Source of the DNA: Microcoleus vaginatus HSN003
GTDB lineage: Bacteria; Cyanobacteriota; Cyanobacteriia; Cyanobacteriales; Microcoleaceae
Length of the DNA: 64,000 nucleotides
Direction: 5' to 3'
Assembly: GCF_022701255.1 (NCBI RefSeq)
Contig: NZ_CP031705.1
Coordinates: 992,001 to 1,056,000, forward strand
Shown here in pieces: positions 53,259-63,080 of the stretch. Each line of letters starts with the position of its first letter. Positions within the stretch are counted from its first letter, which is position 1. The translations under genes and the position numbers were made by a program. Below the pieces are notes generated by a model. That model saw nothing but the letters and a program-made list of their open reading frames with translations, did no database searches and had not been told where the DNA came from.

Positions 53259-56200
53259 ATGCCTGAAATTCCAGTTGAAAGTGCCAAACTGTTTCACAAC
53301 AGCATCACTGAGCTAGAGCAGGCGGAATTAGCCCTCGAACTCGCTTGGAACGAACTCGAAAAACAAACAGCAGAAACCATTGCTCACATTGCCAAGGCCG
53401 GCTCAGCAAACACACAGGAAATCAGCGACCGCTTGGCCGAGGCTAAGCAACTTCGCCAGCAACTTCAAACTCAAATAAAAAAAGCCAACTCGCGACGGGA
53501 ATTTCACCTAGAAAACTTGCCAATGGCAGTTATAGAATGGGACAAGGATTTTCGGGTAGTGCGGTGGTCGCCAATGGCAGAACAGCTATTTGGCTGGAGT
53601 GCAGCAGAAGCAATTGGCAAATACTGGCACCAATGGTCAATAGTTTATCAAGAAGACTTCGAGGAAGTGTGCGCTGTCACAAATCAACTGTTAGACAGCA
53701 GAGAAACCCGCAACGTTTGCCGCAACCGCAACTATACCAAAGATGGCTCGATAATTTACTGCGAATGGTACAATTCTGCACTCATGGATGAATCGGGAAC
53801 AGTAGTCTCAATTCTATCTTTTGGTAGAGACATAACCGATTGCCACCGCATTCAAGAAGAACTGCACCGGCGCGAACAAGCTTTCAGCACCCTAGCGGAA
53901 AATGCGACCGATATCATCGCCAGGTTCGATCGAGAATTCCGCCACCTTTACATCAACCACGCAGTAGAATCAGCAACCGGAAAACCCCCTGCAGAATTGA
54001 TGGGCAAGAGCAACAGAGAATCAGGAATGCCACCGCACTTGTGCAACCTGTGGGACGAGACTTTTTTGAAAGTTTTTGACACCGGCAAACAAGAAACCAT
54101 AGAATTTGAGTTTCCTACTCCCGAGGGCATAAAACATTACCACTGTCGAGTCATTCCCGAATTTGCTGAAGACAATTCAGTAGAAACAGTTTTATCCATC
54201 GCCCGCGATATTACAGAACTCAAAAAAGTCGAATTTCAGTTGCGACAAAGCGAATTCAAATTTAGAGCCCTGGTTGATTCTAACATGATTGGTCTAATTT
54301 TTTGGGACATTAACGGCCCCATTATAGATGCCAACGCCGCTTTTTTAAACACGGTCAACTATACGCGGGACGACCTGCTTGCCGGAAGAATTAACTGGCA
54401 AGAAATGACACCGCCAGAATACGTGCGTATAGATACAGAAAAAGTTGCCGAACTGAGGGAGAAAAATAGGGTCATTCCCTTTGAAAAAGAATTTTTACGC
54501 TCCGATGGGAGCTGCGTTCCGGTGATGCTGGGCAGCACATTTTTAGAAGGCACGAAGCAGTTAGGTGTCAGTTTTGTGCTGGACTTAAGCGAGCGCAAAC
54601 AGGCAGAATCGGCACTGCAAAAACATCAACAACTTTTAGAGAGTATCCTGACAACTATCCCCAACTTTCTTTACATTTACGATGCAGTAGAAAACAAAAA
54701 TATTTATGCAAATGAATCTGTCACAGCCATACTCGGCTACACTGCTAAAGAATGGCAAGATTTCGGTATAGGTGCTGTCGCTAACTTAGTTCATCCCGAC
54801 GATCGGTTAAAGCTAACTACAGGTATGGAGCGACTAAAACACAGCAGAAATCCCTCTGAAACGGATGAGAGAGACTACAGAATCCAACACAAAAATGGGG
54901 AATGGCGCTGGGTGCATGAGCGCTCTACAATCTTCAAAAGAACCCCAGACGGACAAATTTTGCAATTTATCGGTTCCGTACTCGACATCAGCGATCGCAA
55001 ACAAGCCGAAGAATCATTAAAACAGCAAAAAGAACTGCTGCAAACTATATTCGATAACGTACCAGTCATGCTCGCATTCTTGGGCAGCAGCGGTGAAGTA
55101 AACTGGGTAAACCGCCACTGGGAACAAGTGCTCGGCTGGAGTTTGACAGAAATCAAAAACCGGGATATTTGGGTAGAATTTTATCCGCAGCCAGAATACC
55201 GTCAATACGTTTTGGATGAAGTCCAAGCAGCCACTCAGAACTGGAGCGATTTCAAAACACAAGTTAGAGACGGGCGAATTATCGACACTTCTTGGGCAAA
55301 TGTTTACCTTTCCGACGGCAGTTGTATCGGCATTGGTCAAGATATCACTGAACGCAAACGAGTAGAAGCTGAACTCAAAGAACTCAACGAAACTTTAGAA
55401 GCTCAAGTCGCGCAGCGTACCGCAGAATTAGAGACTTTTTTTGATGCTTTGCCCGATCGCATTTTTGTGGTCGAACGTGAAAATATGCGCCAGCCTTTTG
55501 TCAACAAAACTGTTGCCAAAATTTGCGGTTTCAACAGCAGCAAAGAGATGCAGGGCAAAACAGTTTTTGAATGTTTTTCCGCCGAACTCGCAGAACGATT
55601 TTGCCGGGAAAATTGGCAGGTATTTGAAACAGGGCAAACTCTGCACTTTCAGGAAAAATTCGTGATTTCCGGTGTCCATTCCTACTACGATACTTTTAAA
55701 ATTCCCCTGAGAAATCTCGACGGCGAGGTTTATGCTTTAATTGGCACTTCTCGCGATATCACTGAGTTGGTAGAGACAAAACAAGCTTTGTCAGAACGCA
55801 CAGAGCAATTAGAAGCTGCCAATCAAGAATTAGAATCTTTTTCTTACTCAGTTTCCCACGACTTGCGCGCACCTTTGCGACATATTTCAGGTTTTGTAGA
55901 AGCGTTGAAGCAGCGGCTAGAATTAACTGAGGCTTTGAGCGATCGCAAAATAGTTCACTACATGGAAATAATTGAAGACAGCAGCCAAAAAATGAGCCTG
56001 TTGATTGACGGTTTGCTCGCCCTGTCGCGGGTGAGTCGCACCGAGTTGAGGCAAATTCCGATCGATCTGAGCCGTTTGGTACAAAATGCGATTAAATTGA
56101 CTAAACCCCCAACCGTTGCAGATCCGGCCCAAACTCTCCACAGCGTTGAATTTGCCGTCGGAAATTTGCCGACGGTAATGGGAGATCCAACCTTGTTGCA

Positions 56201-56534
56201 ACAGGTGTTCAGCAACTTGATTAGCAACGCCGTCAAGTTCAGCCGTGGCCGCACTCCGGCTACAATAGTTATTGAGGGTTTACCTGATGGGACGATTTTT
56301 GTCAAGGATAACGGGGTGGGTTTTCCGATGGAATATGCCGATCGCCTGTTTGGAGCCTTTCAGAGGCTGCACTCCCAGAGAGAATTTGAAGGTACGGGCA
56401 TCGGTTTGGCGATCGTCCAGCGGATTATTCACCGCCACGGCGGCACGGTTTGGGCCGAAAGCCTACCTAGTCAAGGGGCCACGTTTTACTTTAAACTAGG
56501 GCAAACAATCTCAAACGGTAATATAGATTCGTAA
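53259..56534 (+). CDS. Soluble multi-PAS sensor histidine kinase
   Basis: A 1,091-residue cytoplasmic kinase. A coiled-coil N-terminus (about 1-80) precedes about six PAS/PAC units (about 85-205, 210-330, 335-455, 460-590, 595-715 and a more diverged one 735-850), seen through repeated D-I-T/S-x-R-K junctions such as DISDRKQAEESL and DITERKRVEAEL. HisKA has ESFSYSVSHDLRAPLRHISGF (phospho-His about 855), the type found in phytochrome-like kinases. HATPase (about 960-1088): FSNLISNAVKFS, DNGVGFPMEYADRLFGAFQRLH, GTGIGLAIVQRIIHRHGG. I use the ATG at 53259 rather than a TTG at 53220. No TM segments. The REC-GGDEF-EAL gene 371 bp downstream on the same strand is the likely output partner. Confidence 0.9.
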   Translation: MPEIPVESAKLFHNSITELEQAELALELAWNELEKQTAETIAHIAKAGSANTQEISDRLAEAKQLRQQLQTQIKKANSRREFHLENLPMAVIEWDKDFRVVRWSPMAEQLFGWSAAEAIGKYWHQWSIVYQEDFEEVCAVTNQLLDSRETRNVCRNRNYTKDGSIIYCEWYNSALMDESGTVVSILSFGRDITDCHRIQEELHRREQAFSTLAENATDIIARFDREFRHLYINHAVESATGKPPAELMGKSNRESGMPPHLCNLWDETFLKVFDTGKQETIEFEFPTPEGIKHYHCRVIPEFAEDNSVETVLSIARDITELKKVEFQLRQSEFKFRALVDSNMIGLIFWDINGPIIDANAAFLNTVNYTRDDLLAGRINWQEMTPPEYVRIDTEKVAELREKNRVIPFEKEFLRSDGSCVPVMLGSTFLEGTKQLGVSFVLDLSERKQAESALQKHQQLLESILTTIPNFLYIYDAVENKNIYANESVTAILGYTAKEWQDFGIGAVANLVHPDDRLKLTTGMERLKHSRNPSETDERDYRIQHKNGEWRWVHERSTIFKRTPDGQILQFIGSVLDISDRKQAEESLKQQKELLQTIFDNVPVMLAFLGSSGEVNWVNRHWEQVLGWSLTEIKNRDIWVEFYPQPEYRQYVLDEVQAATQNWSDFKTQVRDGRIIDTSWANVYLSDGSCIGIGQDITERKRVEAELKELNETLEAQVAQRTAELETFFDALPDRIFVVERENMRQPFVNKTVAKICGFNSSKEMQGKTVFECFSAELAERFCRENWQVFETGQTLHFQEKFVISGVHSYYDTFKIPLRNLDGEVYALIGTSRDITELVETKQALSERTEQLEAANQELESFSYSVSHDLRAPLRHISGFVEALKQRLELTEALSDRKIVHYMEIIEDSSQKMSLLIDGLLALSRVSRTELRQIPIDLSRLVQNAIKLTKPPTVADPAQTLHSVEFAVGNLPTVMGDPTLLQQVFSNLISNAVKFSRGRTPATIVIEGLPDGTIFVKDNGVGFPMEYADRLFGAFQRLHSQREFEGTGIGLAIVQRIIHRHGGTVWAESLPSQGATFYFKLGQTISNGNIDS

Positions 56535-56647
56535 GTTAAATCTATAAGAGTTTTAAATTCTGAATTTCAAACTCTTATACACTTAAATAAGTCACAATCG
56601 GTGAGAGCATCTGAATTTTGCTTTCACAGGAGTGTTCCCTGTCAGAG

Positions 56648-56764
56648 ATGGAAGCCAAAGATCTAGGCTTGGCTGTGCAAGAGGCTCGTACTCCTAAAAA
56701 ACGCTCTTTTAAAAATTGGGATGATGCCCAATCGGTTCGGTCAGCCCTCGACTACCGGTGTTAA
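56648..56764 (+). CDS. Possible 38-residue ORF between kinase and response regulator
   Basis: ATG-started ORF (MEAKDLGLAVQEARTPKKRS, ending SVRSALDYRC), basic, unrecognised. The rest of 56535-56905 is A/T-rich leader. Could be a remnant of an inserted gene; weak support. Confidence 0.2.
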   Translation: MEAKDLGLAVQEARTPKKRSFKNWDDAQSVRSALDYRC

Positions 56765-56905
56765 ATAAAGGTCTTGCGAGTAGAGTATATAATTGATTTT
56801 GCTAAAAATAACTAAAAATATCGAGATAAAATTAACAACCAAACTCAGTCTAAAAAAATACTAGCAAAAACACGAATAACCAATTAAAAACATCCCCAAT
56901 ACCTT

Positions 56906-59900
56906 ATGTTAGATATAAATCAAACCAACTATCTACTAAAAATGGTAGCGGAATCAACATTAAAATTGTTGATTATCGAAGACCTGGCAGAAGATATGGA
57001 ATTAATAGTGCTCGCCTTAGAAGCGGGGGGGGTAAATTTTAAGTGCGACACTGCCGAAACAGCAACCGAGTGCAGAAAACTGCTAGAAAATTGCCAGTAC
57101 GATGCTGTACTCTCAGATTATCGCCTCCCCGGCTTCAACGGTTTAGAAGTATTGAAATTAATGCAGGAATTAGGGCAAGACATACCCTTAATTTTAGTAA
57201 CGGGAAGTTTGGGAGAAGAAGCGGCAGTTGAGTGCATCAAAGCCGGAATGACCGATTACGTATTAAAAGGGCGACTGTTTAGGTTGCCAACAGTCTTAGA
57301 ACGATCGCTCCAAGAATACAAAATGCGGCGCCAGCAAGAAGAAGCGATCGCCCAAATTCAGCGGCAAGCTCAGCGAGAAGCGATCGTCAACCGCATCCTC
57401 CAAGCCATGCGCTTCACCCTTGTACTCGACGAAGTGCTGCAAACCACCGCAGATCAACTGCACGAAGCTTTAGACATCAGCGCCTGCGCCATCTTGCAGC
57501 CAGATGCTGAAGGCGGCATCAGAATTCGCTATATCAGCAAAGCAGCCGACAGAGAACGGTTCGTCGGGCTAAATTGCAAAGTGGCCGAACACTTCCGCTC
57601 CGGGCTAGCGGCCGGGGAAACCCAGATAATCGACGAGTTATCGACACTTTGCCCGTCCCTGCAAGAATCAGCAGAGTTGGTAGGGTTTCGCGGCGTCGCG
57701 ATCGCGCCGCTGCTCTACCACCAGTCATTTTTGGGAGGAATTAGCCTCTATCAGTGCGATCGGGCGCGCTCTTGGAGCGTCGAAGAACTGTCGCTACTCA
57801 CAGCCATAGCCGATCAGTGCGCGATCGCGATCCACCAAGCCGAACTCTACCAACAAGCCCAAACCGAACTCGCAGAACGCAAGCGCGCCGAAGCAGCAGT
57901 CTGCGGCATCCAGCAGCAGCTAGCCACAATGGCAGCCAACATTCCCGGCTCAGTCTACCGCACTGTGCTGCATCCAGACGGCACAATTTCCATGCCCTAC
58001 ATCAGTCCAGGCGTGCGCGAAGTTACTGGGTTCGGGGCCGAAGAAGTGATTTCGCACCCGGAACTCTTGACCGAAATCATCCATCCAGAGGACAAAAGCT
58101 CGTTTGACAGCCGTGTAGCAGCATCAAGAGCGACTCTTCTGCCGTGCGATCGGCAGTACCGCATCGTTCTGAGATCAGGGGAGGTCAAGTGGGTGCAAGA
58201 CAGCGCTAAATTTTCCAAAAACGAAAACGGCGACGTAATTATAGACGGAGTAGCCCTGGACATCAGCGATCGCAAACAAGCAGAATCAGCCCTGCGCCAA
58301 AGCGAACAGCGATTTCGCTCGCTGATTGAAAACGCCACAGACATCACGATCATTCTCGACGCCGAAGGAATTTTCCGCTACATCAGCCCTTCCGTCAAGC
58401 GAATTTTAGGATACGCGCCCCACCAGGCGATCGGTCGCAGCGCCTTAGAAATAGTTCACCCCGACGACTGCGCCACGATCACCGAAACCCTCCACAAAGC
58501 CATTGACAACCCCAAAAGAAGCCTGTCCCCAGTTGAGTACCGAGTCCGCCACCGCAACGGTTCCTGGTGTTATGTAGAAGCTGTAGCCACCAACTTGCTG
58601 TATGATCCCGCAGTCGAGGGAATCGTGATTAACTGTCACGATATCACTCAGCGCAAACTCGCCGAAGAACAACTGCTGCACGATGCTTTTCACGACGCCC
58701 TCACCGGATTGCCTAACCGATCGCTATTTACCGATCGGCTCGAACACGCTCTGAGGATGGCAAAACGGCGCAAAGACTACTTGTTTGCGGTGCTGTTTCT
58801 CGATTTAGATAGATTTAAAGTAGTCAACGATTCCCTCGGCCACGCCATCGGCGATCAACTGCTAGTATCGATCGCGCGGCGTCTGGAAGCTTGTCTGAGG
58901 GTCGGAGATACAGTAGCCCGCCTCGGAGGAGACGAGTTTGTGCTGTTGTTAGAAGACATCGAGGGCATCAATGAAGCTACCACCATTGTCAACCGCCTGC
59001 AAAAGAAAATCACCACCCCTATCCTTCTAGACGGACACGAAGTATTTATCACCGCCAGCATCGGTATAGCTTTGAGTTCTGGCGAATACCTGGAACCGAC
59101 AACCCTGTTGCGCGACGCCGACACAGCAATGTACCGCGCCAAAGAACTCGGCAGAGCCCGACACGAAGTTTTCAACAGTTCCATGCACGCCCACGCTTTG
59201 CGGCTGTTGCAGCTAGAAAACGACCTGCGGCGGGCGATCGAATCAATTAGAGAGCCGGCCACAGAAGAAGAGTTTCCCCCATCCTGCGAATCAGTCTTAC
59301 CTCCCTTATCGGCAGCGCCCCAATTTATTATTCACTACCAGCCGATCGTGTTGATCGCCAATAACACAATTACCAGTTTTGAGGCTCTAGTGCGCTGGCA
59401 GCATCCAGAACGCGGCTTAGTTCCCCCCGGCGAATTCATCACCATCGCCGAAGAAACCGGCTTGATCGTACCCCTCGGCCGCTGGGTACTTCGCACAGCT
59501 TGCCACCAAATCCGCCAGTGGCAACAGCTATTTCCCAGCAATCCCCCCTTAAGCGTTAGCGTCAACATTTCTGTCAAACAGTTTTCTCAGCCAGATTTAA
59601 TCGAATACATCGACCAAGTTCTCGCAGAAACTAACCTCGATGGCAGCAGTTTAAAACTAGAAATTACCGAAAGCGTACTCATAGAAAATTCCGAATCAGT
59701 AACAGCAATGCTGGTGCAGCTCAGAACCCGAAACATACACTTGTGCATTGACGACTTCGGCACCGGCTATTCATCGCTTTCCTACTTGCACCGCTTCCCC
59801 ACCAATACCTTAAAAATAGACCGCTCTTTTGTTAGCAGGATGGGAGGTGAGTTCGATTTCAGTAAAGGAGGGATTGACCCGACCGAAATTGTGCGGTCGA

Positions 59901-60115
59901 TCGTTACTTTGTCCCACAATTTAGGCATGGATGTAGTAGCCGAAGGAGTCGAAGAAGCCTCGCAACTATCTATACTAAAAGGGTTAAAATGTGAGTACGC
60001 GCAGGGATTCTTTTTCTCAAAGCCAGTAGACTCTCAAACAGCAGCAATCCTAATCCGACAGCAAGCAGAAAATCAGAATTTGCTGACATTTAGTTTGTTA
60101 GAGAAAGGTCATTAA
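56906..60115 (+). CDS. Response regulator with GAF-PAS-PAS-GGDEF-EAL output
   Basis: A 1,069-residue c-di-GMP enzyme. REC domain about 18-135 (LLIIEDLAEDMELI, LSDYRLPGFNGLEVL with the phosphoacceptor Asp, LVTGSLGEEAAVECIKAGMTDYVLKGRL). GAF about 160-315; PAS about 335-455 and 465-585. GGDEF about 590-750 with RLGGDEFVLLLEDIEG intact at the active site; the sequence upstream (DRLEHALRMAKRRKDYLF) shows no clear RxxD I-site at the usual place. EAL about 800-1055 with SFEALVRWQHPERG, ETGLIVPLGRWVL, KLEITESVLIE, CIDDFGTGYSSLSYLHRFP and DVVAEGVEEASQ, all metal-binding residues present. It can thus in principle both make and degrade c-di-GMP. Probably phosphorylated by the kinase encoded just upstream. 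Confidence 0.92.
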   Translation: MLDINQTNYLLKMVAESTLKLLIIEDLAEDMELIVLALEAGGVNFKCDTAETATECRKLLENCQYDAVLSDYRLPGFNGLEVLKLMQELGQDIPLILVTGSLGEEAAVECIKAGMTDYVLKGRLFRLPTVLERSLQEYKMRRQQEEAIAQIQRQAQREAIVNRILQAMRFTLVLDEVLQTTADQLHEALDISACAILQPDAEGGIRIRYISKAADRERFVGLNCKVAEHFRSGLAAGETQIIDELSTLCPSLQESAELVGFRGVAIAPLLYHQSFLGGISLYQCDRARSWSVEELSLLTAIADQCAIAIHQAELYQQAQTELAERKRAEAAVCGIQQQLATMAANIPGSVYRTVLHPDGTISMPYISPGVREVTGFGAEEVISHPELLTEIIHPEDKSSFDSRVAASRATLLPCDRQYRIVLRSGEVKWVQDSAKFSKNENGDVIIDGVALDISDRKQAESALRQSEQRFRSLIENATDITIILDAEGIFRYISPSVKRILGYAPHQAIGRSALEIVHPDDCATITETLHKAIDNPKRSLSPVEYRVRHRNGSWCYVEAVATNLLYDPAVEGIVINCHDITQRKLAEEQLLHDAFHDALTGLPNRSLFTDRLEHALRMAKRRKDYLFAVLFLDLDRFKVVNDSLGHAIGDQLLVSIARRLEACLRVGDTVARLGGDEFVLLLEDIEGINEATTIVNRLQKKITTPILLDGHEVFITASIGIALSSGEYLEPTTLLRDADTAMYRAKELGRARHEVFNSSMHAHALRLLQLENDLRRAIESIREPATEEEFPPSCESVLPPLSAAPQFIIHYQPIVLIANNTITSFEALVRWQHPERGLVPPGEFITIAEETGLIVPLGRWVLRTACHQIRQWQQLFPSNPPLSVSVNISVKQFSQPDLIEYIDQVLAETNLDGSSLKLEITESVLIENSESVTAMLVQLRTRNIHLCIDDFGTGYSSLSYLHRFPTNTLKIDRSFVSRMGGEFDFSKGGIDPTEIVRSIVTLSHNLGMDVVAEGVEEASQLSILKGLKCEYAQGFFFSKPVDSQTAAILIRQQAENQNLLTFSLLEKGH

Positions 60116-60218
60116 AAAAACACGGCATTTTGTGAGTCCCGTTTCAGCATAAAATCTTAAAATATTTTAAAGCTGTGCCTAACTGGCGTCAGTTAATAAC
60201 TACGGCATCCAAATCACT

Positions 60219-60640
60219 GTCAACGACCCACGTCTAAAGACACGCTTGCTTCGGGCCTCAGACTTAAACCATAGTTGACCAGAGGTGTATCTGCGTACTA
60301 CGTTAACGGTAAGAGTTAAAGGCCTAGCAGGGAATGCGAAGCTAGTTCCTTGCCAAGCGAAATTTAGGATTAAACAGACTTATTGGGTTAAATCAGTTTC
60401 CTAGATATAGTACCGGCCCTTAACTAAGGCGCAAGCTAACATTACCCCTCTCAGAGAGGCTCATAAAGGAGCGAACATTATGCGATCGCCGGTTGCGAGG
60501 TTGGATGTGGTAATTGTCCCACTGAAAGTACATTACAAAAGTACACTCCCATCTCGCAATCCCCGTGTAATGGAAAGATTCACGGCGGTTCAAACCGCCG
60601 GGCCGTTTCCCTCTCAGGTCTAAAGACACGCTCGTTTCCC
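60219..60640 (+). ncRNA. Strongly structured non-coding region (possible omegaRNA/HEARO-like)
   Basis: No ORF of substance. Predicted pairings by eye: GTCAAC (60219) with GTTGAC (60274); GTTAAAGGCC (about 60314) with GGCCCTTAAC (about 60415) closing a domain with GGGAA/TTCC and TAGGA/TCCTA helices; CCTCTCAGAGAGG (60446-60458); GGTTGCGAG (60491) with CTCGCAAT (60553); GGCGGTTCAAACCGCC (60584). A direct repeat GTCTAAAGACACGCT occurs at both ends (60232 and 60619). The dense nested helices resemble IS200/605-associated guide RNAs of the HEARO/omegaRNA class, but no IscB or TnpB gene is adjacent. Strand and identity are inference. Confidence 0.4.
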
Positions 60641-60657
60641 ACTTACCGAATTTTTTT

Positions 60658-62247
60658 ATGACTATTGGCTACCTCGCACTCGTTCTCCACGCCCACTTGC
60701 CTTTTGTCCGCCACCCCGAAAGCGACTACGTTTTAGAAGAAGAATGGCTGTTTGAGGCGATCGCGGAAACCTACATTCCCCTGCTGCAAGTCTTTGAAGG
60801 GCTCAAGCGCGACGGCATCGACTTTAAAATTACCATGAGCATGACGCCGCCCTTGGTGGCAATGCTGCGCGACCCCTTGCTGCAAGACCGCTTCGACGAC
60901 CACTTGGCTAAACTCGAAGAACTAGCGGATCTCGAAATCGAACACAACAGCGGAAACGGTCACCTCCGCTATTTAGCAGAACATTACGCCGCTCACTTCT
61001 CTCAAGTCCGCAACTTTTGGGAAAAGTACGATCGAGATTTAGTCAAAGCCTTCAAAGAACACCAAGATACCAACAACCTCGAAATCATCACCTGCGGTGC
61101 CACCCACGGCTATTTACCGCTGATGAAAATGTACCCCGAAGCAGTTTGGGCACAAATTCAAGTAGCTTGCGACAACTACGAAGCAAACTTCGGCCGCCGA
61201 CCAAACGGCATTTGGCTGCCCGAATGTGCTTACTATGAAGGCTTAGAGCGGATGTTAGCCGACGCCGGCCTCCGCTACTTTCTCACAGACGGTCACGGCA
61301 TCCTCTACGCCCGCCCGCGTCCCCGCTACGGCAGCTACGCCCCAATTTTCACCGAATGCGGAGTCGCCGCCTTCGGCCGGGATCACGAATCCTCGCAGCA
61401 GGTTTGGTCTTCGGAAGTCGGCTATCCAGGCGCGGCAGAATACCGCGAATTCTACAAAGATTTGGGCTGGGAAGCTGACTACGATTACATTAAGCCCTAC
61501 ATCATGCCCAACGGCCAGCGGAAAAATACCGGGATTAAATATCACAAAATCACCGGTCGCGGATTGGGTTTAGGCGATAAACAGTTGTACGATCCTTACT
61601 GGGCAAGGGAAAAAGCAGCCGAACACGCCAGCAACTTTGCTTTTAACCGGGAACGGCAAGTCGAGCACCTCAACGGGATTATGCAGCGTCCGCCGATTAT
61701 TGTTTCGCCTTACGACGCCGAACTTTTCGGTCACTGGTGGTACGAAGGGCCTTGGTTCTTAGATTACCTATTCCGCAAGAGTTGGTACGACCAAAATACC
61801 TACGAGATGACGCACTTAGCCGATTATTTGCGGGGAAATCGGAATCAGCAAGTGTGCCGCCCGTCTCAGTCGAGTTGGGGTTTCCGGGGTTTCCACGAAT
61901 ATTGGCTCAACGATACCAATGCTTGGATTTACCCGCACTTGCACAAAGCTGCGGAACGGATGATTGAGTTGGGAAGCATGGAACCTGCGGATGAATTGCA
62001 GTGGCGGGCTTTGAACCAGGCGGCGCGGGAAGTGCTGCTAGCTCAATCTTCTGACTGGGCATTTATCATGCGTACAGGGACGATGGTGCCCTATGCAGTG
62101 CGGCGGACTCGATCGCACTTAATGCGCTTTCACAAGCTTTACGATGAAGTGAAAGAAGGGAAAGTTGATTCGGGTTGGTTGGAGAAGGTTGAGGAGATTG
62201 ATAATATTTTCCCTGAAATTAACTATCGCGTTTATCGATCGCTTTAA
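60658..62247 (+). CDS. GH57 family 1,4-alpha-glucan branching enzyme
   Basis: A 529-residue glycoside hydrolase family 57 protein. Motifs of the family: LVLHAHLPFVRHP (about 8-20), EIEHNSGNGHLR region, IITCGATHGYLP, GIWLPECAYYEGLERML with the nucleophile Glu (about 183), YFLTDGHGI, and SPYDAELFGHWWYEGPWFLDYL with the acid/base Asp (about 345). The C-terminal helical domain carries WGFRGFHEYWLNDTNAWIYPHLHKAAERM and SSDWAFIMRTGTMVPYAVRRTRSH, as in the Thermus/Thermococcus branching enzymes. It probably introduces alpha-1,6 branches into glycogen or makes specific soluble glucans. Monocistronic, with a hairpin downstream. Confidence 0.93.
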   Translation: MTIGYLALVLHAHLPFVRHPESDYVLEEEWLFEAIAETYIPLLQVFEGLKRDGIDFKITMSMTPPLVAMLRDPLLQDRFDDHLAKLEELADLEIEHNSGNGHLRYLAEHYAAHFSQVRNFWEKYDRDLVKAFKEHQDTNNLEIITCGATHGYLPLMKMYPEAVWAQIQVACDNYEANFGRRPNGIWLPECAYYEGLERMLADAGLRYFLTDGHGILYARPRPRYGSYAPIFTECGVAAFGRDHESSQQVWSSEVGYPGAAEYREFYKDLGWEADYDYIKPYIMPNGQRKNTGIKYHKITGRGLGLGDKQLYDPYWAREKAAEHASNFAFNRERQVEHLNGIMQRPPIIVSPYDAELFGHWWYEGPWFLDYLFRKSWYDQNTYEMTHLADYLRGNRNQQVCRPSQSSWGFRGFHEYWLNDTNAWIYPHLHKAAERMIELGSMEPADELQWRALNQAAREVLLAQSSDWAFIMRTGTMVPYAVRRTRSHLMRFHKLYDEVKEGKVDSGWLEKVEEIDNIFPEINYRVYRSL

Positions 62248-62263
62248 GTCTCGTTTCCCCTTT

Positions 62264-62304
62264 CATCCTGTCCCCCCAGCCCTGCTTAAGGGAGGGACAG
62301 GATG
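62264..62304 (+). terminator. Inverted repeat after the GH57 gene
   Basis: CATCCTGTCCC pairs perfectly with GGGACAGGATG across a 19-bp loop region, 17 bp after the stop codon. The T run is poor, so termination strength is uncertain. Confidence 0.5.
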
Positions 62305-62384
62305 TTAATTAAAATTAGAGGTGATGGGGCGATCGCCATGAGTGGAATGAGAAGGGCGATCTTTGGTTGAGAATGTGAGTGCGA

Positions 62385-62478
62385 TCGCATTTTTGGTCTG
62401 GAAAGGTCGATCGCACTTTATGTCTTTTTCTCAACGGGCAGGCGCTCCCCTTTTTGGTATGGAAAGGTCGATCGCCAA
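62385..62478. repeat. Two direct copies of a 24-bp motif
   Basis: TTTTTGGTCTGGAAAGGTCG at about 62390 and TTTTTGGTATGGAAAGGTCG at about 62453, each followed by ATCGC. Short direct duplication upstream of the decayed ORF. Confidence 0.6.
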
Positions 62479-63012
62479 GGCCAGCAAATAGCCAGCGAAT
62501 TAGAAAGAAAGCTTTCAGACTTCCCTCAAATAGAAACGGAACCAAATCGAGAAATTTAACTCGCGAAGTTAAAGCAATTGTTAGTTGAAATCCGAAGCCA
62601 AGTATTTGATTGTGCTAAAGAATTGCAGCAGTTGCGAGGATACAGCAATACTGTTGATATTAATGCGGAAAATTATTATATCGAAAGTTATGCTAAAATT
62701 CAACGTTTGTCCATTAAAGGCGACAATCTGGTGTTTTTGCCGAAGTTCCGGAGTTTGCGATCGCGCAAATATCAAAGCCAAATTGAAAAATACTTAAACT
62801 ACCTGATTGCTAATCAAGATTTTTTCCCGCAGACAATATCCACAATTCGCGGGATGGTGGAAATCAAACAGGTGGAATTGAACCGGGTACAGGAAGAGAG
62901 GGCACGTCAGCGCGATCGCCAACAACTACAATTATACAAGCAAAAGGAACAAGAACAGAAAGATCGCGATCGAGAACAAATGGAAATCGGCAGGAAGAAC
63001 GAAGACAAATAA
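62479..63012 (+). pseudogene. Coiled-coil protein gene with an in-frame stop
   Basis: One frame reads GQQIASELERKLSDFPQIET and PNREI, hits TAA at 62557-62559, then continues in frame as LAKLKQLLVEIRSQVFDCAK and on for about 145 codons to KNEDK. The downstream part could be translated from a TTG at 62578. The product is helical, with a strongly charged C-terminal coiled coil (VEIKQVELNRVQEERARQRD onward, rich in Q, E, R and D). The continuity across the stop suggests recent loss of a longer gene, which starts ambiguously upstream. No family recognised. Confidence 0.45.
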
Positions 63013-63017
63013 ACAAA

Positions 63018-63045
63018 AAACCGGGTTTCTGCTCAAACCCGGTCG
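63018..63045. terminator. Hairpin between convergent genes
   Basis: AACCGGGTTTCTGC and CAAACCCGGT pair to make a GC-rich stem; A run on the left and mixed bases on the right suggest minus-strand termination of the radical SAM gene. Same repeat class as 3896-3934. Confidence 0.55.
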
Positions 63046-63080
63046 CCACAAAGAAAAGCAATATTAACACTGCTCAAACC

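Noticed and set aside
60420..60629. 69-codon minus-strand ORF in the structured region
   Set aside because: It runs through the hairpins and has no recognisable protein features; the region is better explained as structured RNA or an element.
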